A stretch of DNA of 7,204 nucleotides from an uncultured Lewinella sp. GTDB taxonomy: Bacteria; Bacteroidota; Bacteroidia; Chitinophagales; Saprospiraceae. The DNA is taken from the NCBI GenBank assembly GCA_938021455.1, contig CALIGP010000304.1, positions 1 to 7,204 on the forward strand. The letters are read 5' to 3'. Shown here piece after piece: positions 5,311 through 7,204 of this stretch. The position numbers and the translations under genes were made by a program. The first letter of the stretch is position 1. Each line of letters begins with the position of its first letter. The notes below the pieces were generated by a model that saw only the letters and a list, made by a program, of their open reading frames with translations, ran no database searches and had not been told where the DNA came from.

Positions 5311-6231
5311 TCACCGAGTCAACAGCACCCGCTGCACATTAGTCACCACAAAAGCCCCGTACCCATTCTCCACATTACCGTGCACCTGCACCGGTTCCGC
5401 GAAGGGGTTATCTCCTGCCTCAATGTAGGCGGCGAAGGATCGGGCGTAGCGATAGGCATCCTCACTGATTCGATAGACTTCCAGAAACAAATCTCCGTCA
5501 TTGAACGAATCTGCGAAAAGGCGGACCGTCAGGTTCCCCCCGTTAAACGATTGATCCGTCAACAGCTGCCCGAAGTCCAAACCATCCAGGAGTAAAGGGT
5601 CAGGGCTACTCACGTATACTGAATAGAAAAAAGTAAAATCATTCGTACACTCCTGGGTCATCGTCGTCTCATTGAAAGTACAGTTTTGCCCCGGAGTAGA
5701 CACCTGAAAGGCATAAAAGTCTGTCGTTTCGCCAGGATCCTCCAGTTTAAATGTAACCTCATCCACCCGGAAGCCATCATTATCAAGCGCGCCATCCCGG
5801 GTATATTCTACTTCCGAAAACAAGGCTCCATCGGGCATGATCTGTGTCGCCACGGCATCCGGAAAACCATCAACTTTCCCAACGAGCCGATAAGTCGTCT
5901 CTTCTCCCCGAATTCGCTCACTAAGCGTCATCGCTGTTTCGGATGGGCTACCTTCCTGACTCAGCGGATAGCTCCTTGTCCCAATCAGTACATCGTCCCG
6001 GTACAGCTCCGTCGTTACCATACGGTTATCGTTTTCAATCGGCTCGTCGATGATACCCCGGCTGATGTTCAGGAGGGCATAGGCAAGGGAATCTCCCGAG
6101 CGAAGGTTCAGCGAAAGCGCGGGCAGCGGTTCGTGTTCCGGAAAGGGAATATCCACCGTCTGGCTAAAACTATCAGCATCACAGGCGGCCATGAAGGGCA
6201 AACAGGCAAAAAGTAAGTATTGGATACGCAT
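5311..6231 (-). CDS. DUF4249-family outer-membrane lipoprotein, partner of the adjacent TonB-dependent receptor
   Basis: 306 residues. The first 17 residues form a lipoprotein signal, MRIQYLLFACLPFMAAC, with Cys17 as the lipidation site; Met at -3 is a looser lipobox than usual. The acidic residues straight after it (CDADSF) recall the Bacteroidota lipoprotein surface-export signal. The mature part fits DUF4249: VDIPFPEHEPLPALSLNLRS near the start, LSERIRGEETTYRLVGKVDG in the middle, and the characteristic C-terminal NPFAEPVQVHGNVENGYGAF (275-294). Cys184 and Cys195 could form a disulfide. Family members are, from genome context, encoded beside TonB-dependent receptors and are thought to act with them at the outer membrane, much as SusD does with SusC; the ligand is unknown. 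The start is only 3 bp after the receptor's stop, so translation is probably coupled, which also explains the absence of an RBS. It converges with the MBL-fold gene. Confidence 0.9.
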   Translation of the reverse strand: MRIQYLLFACLPFMAACDADSFSQTVDIPFPEHEPLPALSLNLRSGDSLAYALLNISRGIIDEPIENDNRMVTTELYRDDVLIGTRSYPLSQEGSPSETAMTLSERIRGEETTYRLVGKVDGFPDAVATQIMPDGALFSEVEYTRDGALDNDGFRVDEVTFKLEDPGETTDFYAFQVSTPGQNCTFNETTMTQECTNDFTFFYSVYVSSPDPLLLDGLDFGQLLTDQSFNGGNLTVRLFADSFNDGDLFLEVYRISEDAYRYARSFAAYIEAGDNPFAEPVQVHGNVENGYGAFVVTNVQRVLLTR

Positions 6232-6234
6232 AGC

Positions 6235-7204
6235 TTAAAACTTGAACTGGTAAGCAACGGAAGGAATAATGGGAAGGATACTGATCTCACGGACCCGGCG
6301 GGTAGAGGAACACTGCCCCTGCTGGTCACAGGTATTGATTTCGCTGGCCGTCAGGAAGTAAGGGTTCCGGTGGTAGTAGGCGTTATAGGCACTGATTACC
6401 CAGGTACGCTCCCACTTTGGCTTCGTCTTGCGGAAGGAAATACTGACGTCCATCCGGTGGTAATTCGACATTCGGAAGCTGTTCTTCTCTACGCCCGCTT
6501 CGACGTTAGTCGTGAAAAAATTCTGCTCGTCTCCCCGTCGGGCCACCTGATATTCAAAGGTCGGTAAGGACACCGCATTCCCCGTGCCGTAAACGAAGGC
6601 GCCGGAAATCCACACGCGATCGCTCAGGTTGTAGTTACCCACAATGCTCAGGTCATGCCGCCGATCGTAGCGGAAGGGGAAACGTTCCCCGCTGTTAATT
6701 TCATCAAACTGCCGCCAGTTCCAACTCAACGTATAGCCCAGCCAGCCCGTGAAACGCCCCTGCTTTTTCTGCACAAACAACTCTAGTCCGTAGGCCTCCC
6801 CATCCCCCTGGGTCACCTTATTCTCCCAGGCATCTTCGATTCCCAAAAAGAAGCTCGCCCCCTCCCGGAAGGAGACCACGTTTTTCATCTGTTTGTAGTA
6901 AGCTTCAACGCTCACTTCATATTCATTATCGTAAGTTTTCGCAATTCCCGTAGCGACCTGCCACGACTGCTGGGGTTTCACCCTGCCGGTACTCGGTACC
7001 CAGAGGTCGGTAGGCAAACTAAGCGCCTCGCTCGTCAACAAGTTGATGTATTGCTGCATCGTGCTGAAGCTTCCCTTCAGCGCCAGATCCTTACCCAGCA
7101 AGTAACGCAGGCCTAAGCGCGGTTGCAGGCTGGTATAAAACTCATCATCAACGGCGAAGCCAGAAAAGTGAAGCCCAGCATTAATCTTCAGCGCACCCAG
7201 CCGA
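6235..7204 (-). CDS. TonB-dependent receptor, C-terminal beta-barrel part (5' end outside the window)
   Basis: The frame is open from the right edge to a TAA at 6235-6237, giving 322 residues of barrel and no plug domain, which must lie beyond 7204. Strand-loop features typical of Bacteroidota receptors are seen: YEVSVEAYYKQMKNVVSFRE, GEAYGLELFVQKKQGRFTGW, LGYTLSWNWRQF, RFPFRYDRRHDLSIVGNYNL and VYGTGNAVSLP. The last strand ends SVAYQFKF with the aromatic residue used by the BAM machinery. Such receptors import ligands across the outer membrane using TonB/ExbBD energy. A TTG at 7101 could be mistaken for a start, but the preceding 34 codons (GALKINAGLHFSGFAVDDEF and more) are clearly the same barrel. 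It is co-transcribed with the DUF4249 lipoprotein 3 bp downstream. The substrate is not deducible. Confidence 0.93.
   Translation of the reverse strand, partial: RLGALKINAGLHFSGFAVDDEFYTSLQPRLGLRYLLGKDLALKGSFSTMQQYINLLTSEALSLPTDLWVPSTGRVKPQQSWQVATGIAKTYDNEYEVSVEAYYKQMKNVVSFREGASFFLGIEDAWENKVTQGDGEAYGLELFVQKKQGRFTGWLGYTLSWNWRQFDEINSGERFPFRYDRRHDLSIVGNYNLSDRVWISGAFVYGTGNAVSLPTFEYQVARRGDEQNFFTTNVEAGVEKNSFRMSNYHRMDVSISFRKTKPKWERTWVISAYNAYYHRNPYFLTASEINTCDQQGQCSSTRRVREISILPIIPSVAYQFKF

Noticed and set aside
5686..6216. Plus-strand open frame of 176 codons
   Set aside because: It is antisense to the DUF4249 lipoprotein gene, lacks a family signature and has no plausible promoter or start context.
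6235..7101. TonB-dependent receptor fragment starting at a TTG at 7101
   Set aside because: The frame stays open to the window edge and the upstream 34 codons read as barrel sequence, so the gene simply continues beyond 7204.

Overview
The window looks like a chromosomal piece of a Bacteroidota bacterium, probably near Saprospiraceae/Lewinella. The reasons are a TonB-dependent receptor followed by a DUF4249 lipoprotein, an ECF sigma factor followed by a membrane-anchored protein ending in an outer-membrane barrel, no Shine-Dalgarno sequences ahead of starts, and possible TAnnTTTG-type -7 promoter boxes. The lineage call is inference from gene content only.

Left part (1-2242): the last 36 codons of an unidentified plus-strand gene, then a 163-bp convergent gap carrying two different short-unit repeats (a CACAGAG-type repeat and a TTGCAACC tandem array). 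Next, on the minus strand, come a LOG-family phosphoribohydrolase (275-844) and, upstream of it, an unrecognised 230-residue helical protein (891-1583), possibly one transcription unit. A divergent AT-rich gap separates these from a plus-strand YecM-like VOC-fold protein (1733-2242), whose coding sequence contains a perfect 10-bp hairpin.

Middle (2250-4391): a minus-strand two-gene operon, with the ECF sigma factor first (3647-4207) and then a 461-residue protein (2250-3635). The latter has a short cytoplasmic N-terminus, one inner-membrane helix, a long low-complexity periplasmic stretch and a C-terminal outer-membrane beta-barrel. This is the layout of the recently described dual-membrane-spanning anti-sigma factors (Dma type), in which one polypeptide links an outer-membrane state to a cytoplasmic sigma factor. 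It is the most interesting system in the window. A divergent 184-bp gap with an inverted repeat leads to the next gene.

Right part (4392-7204): a plus-strand Tat-exported metallo-beta-lactamase-fold hydrolase with a full set of metal ligands, converging on a minus-strand pair made of a TonB-dependent receptor (5' end outside the window) and a DUF4249 lipoprotein 3 bp downstream. That pair is most likely an outer-membrane uptake complex for an unknown ligand. No tRNA, rRNA, CRISPR, transposase or phage gene was seen, and no gene-free stretch exceeds 300 bp.
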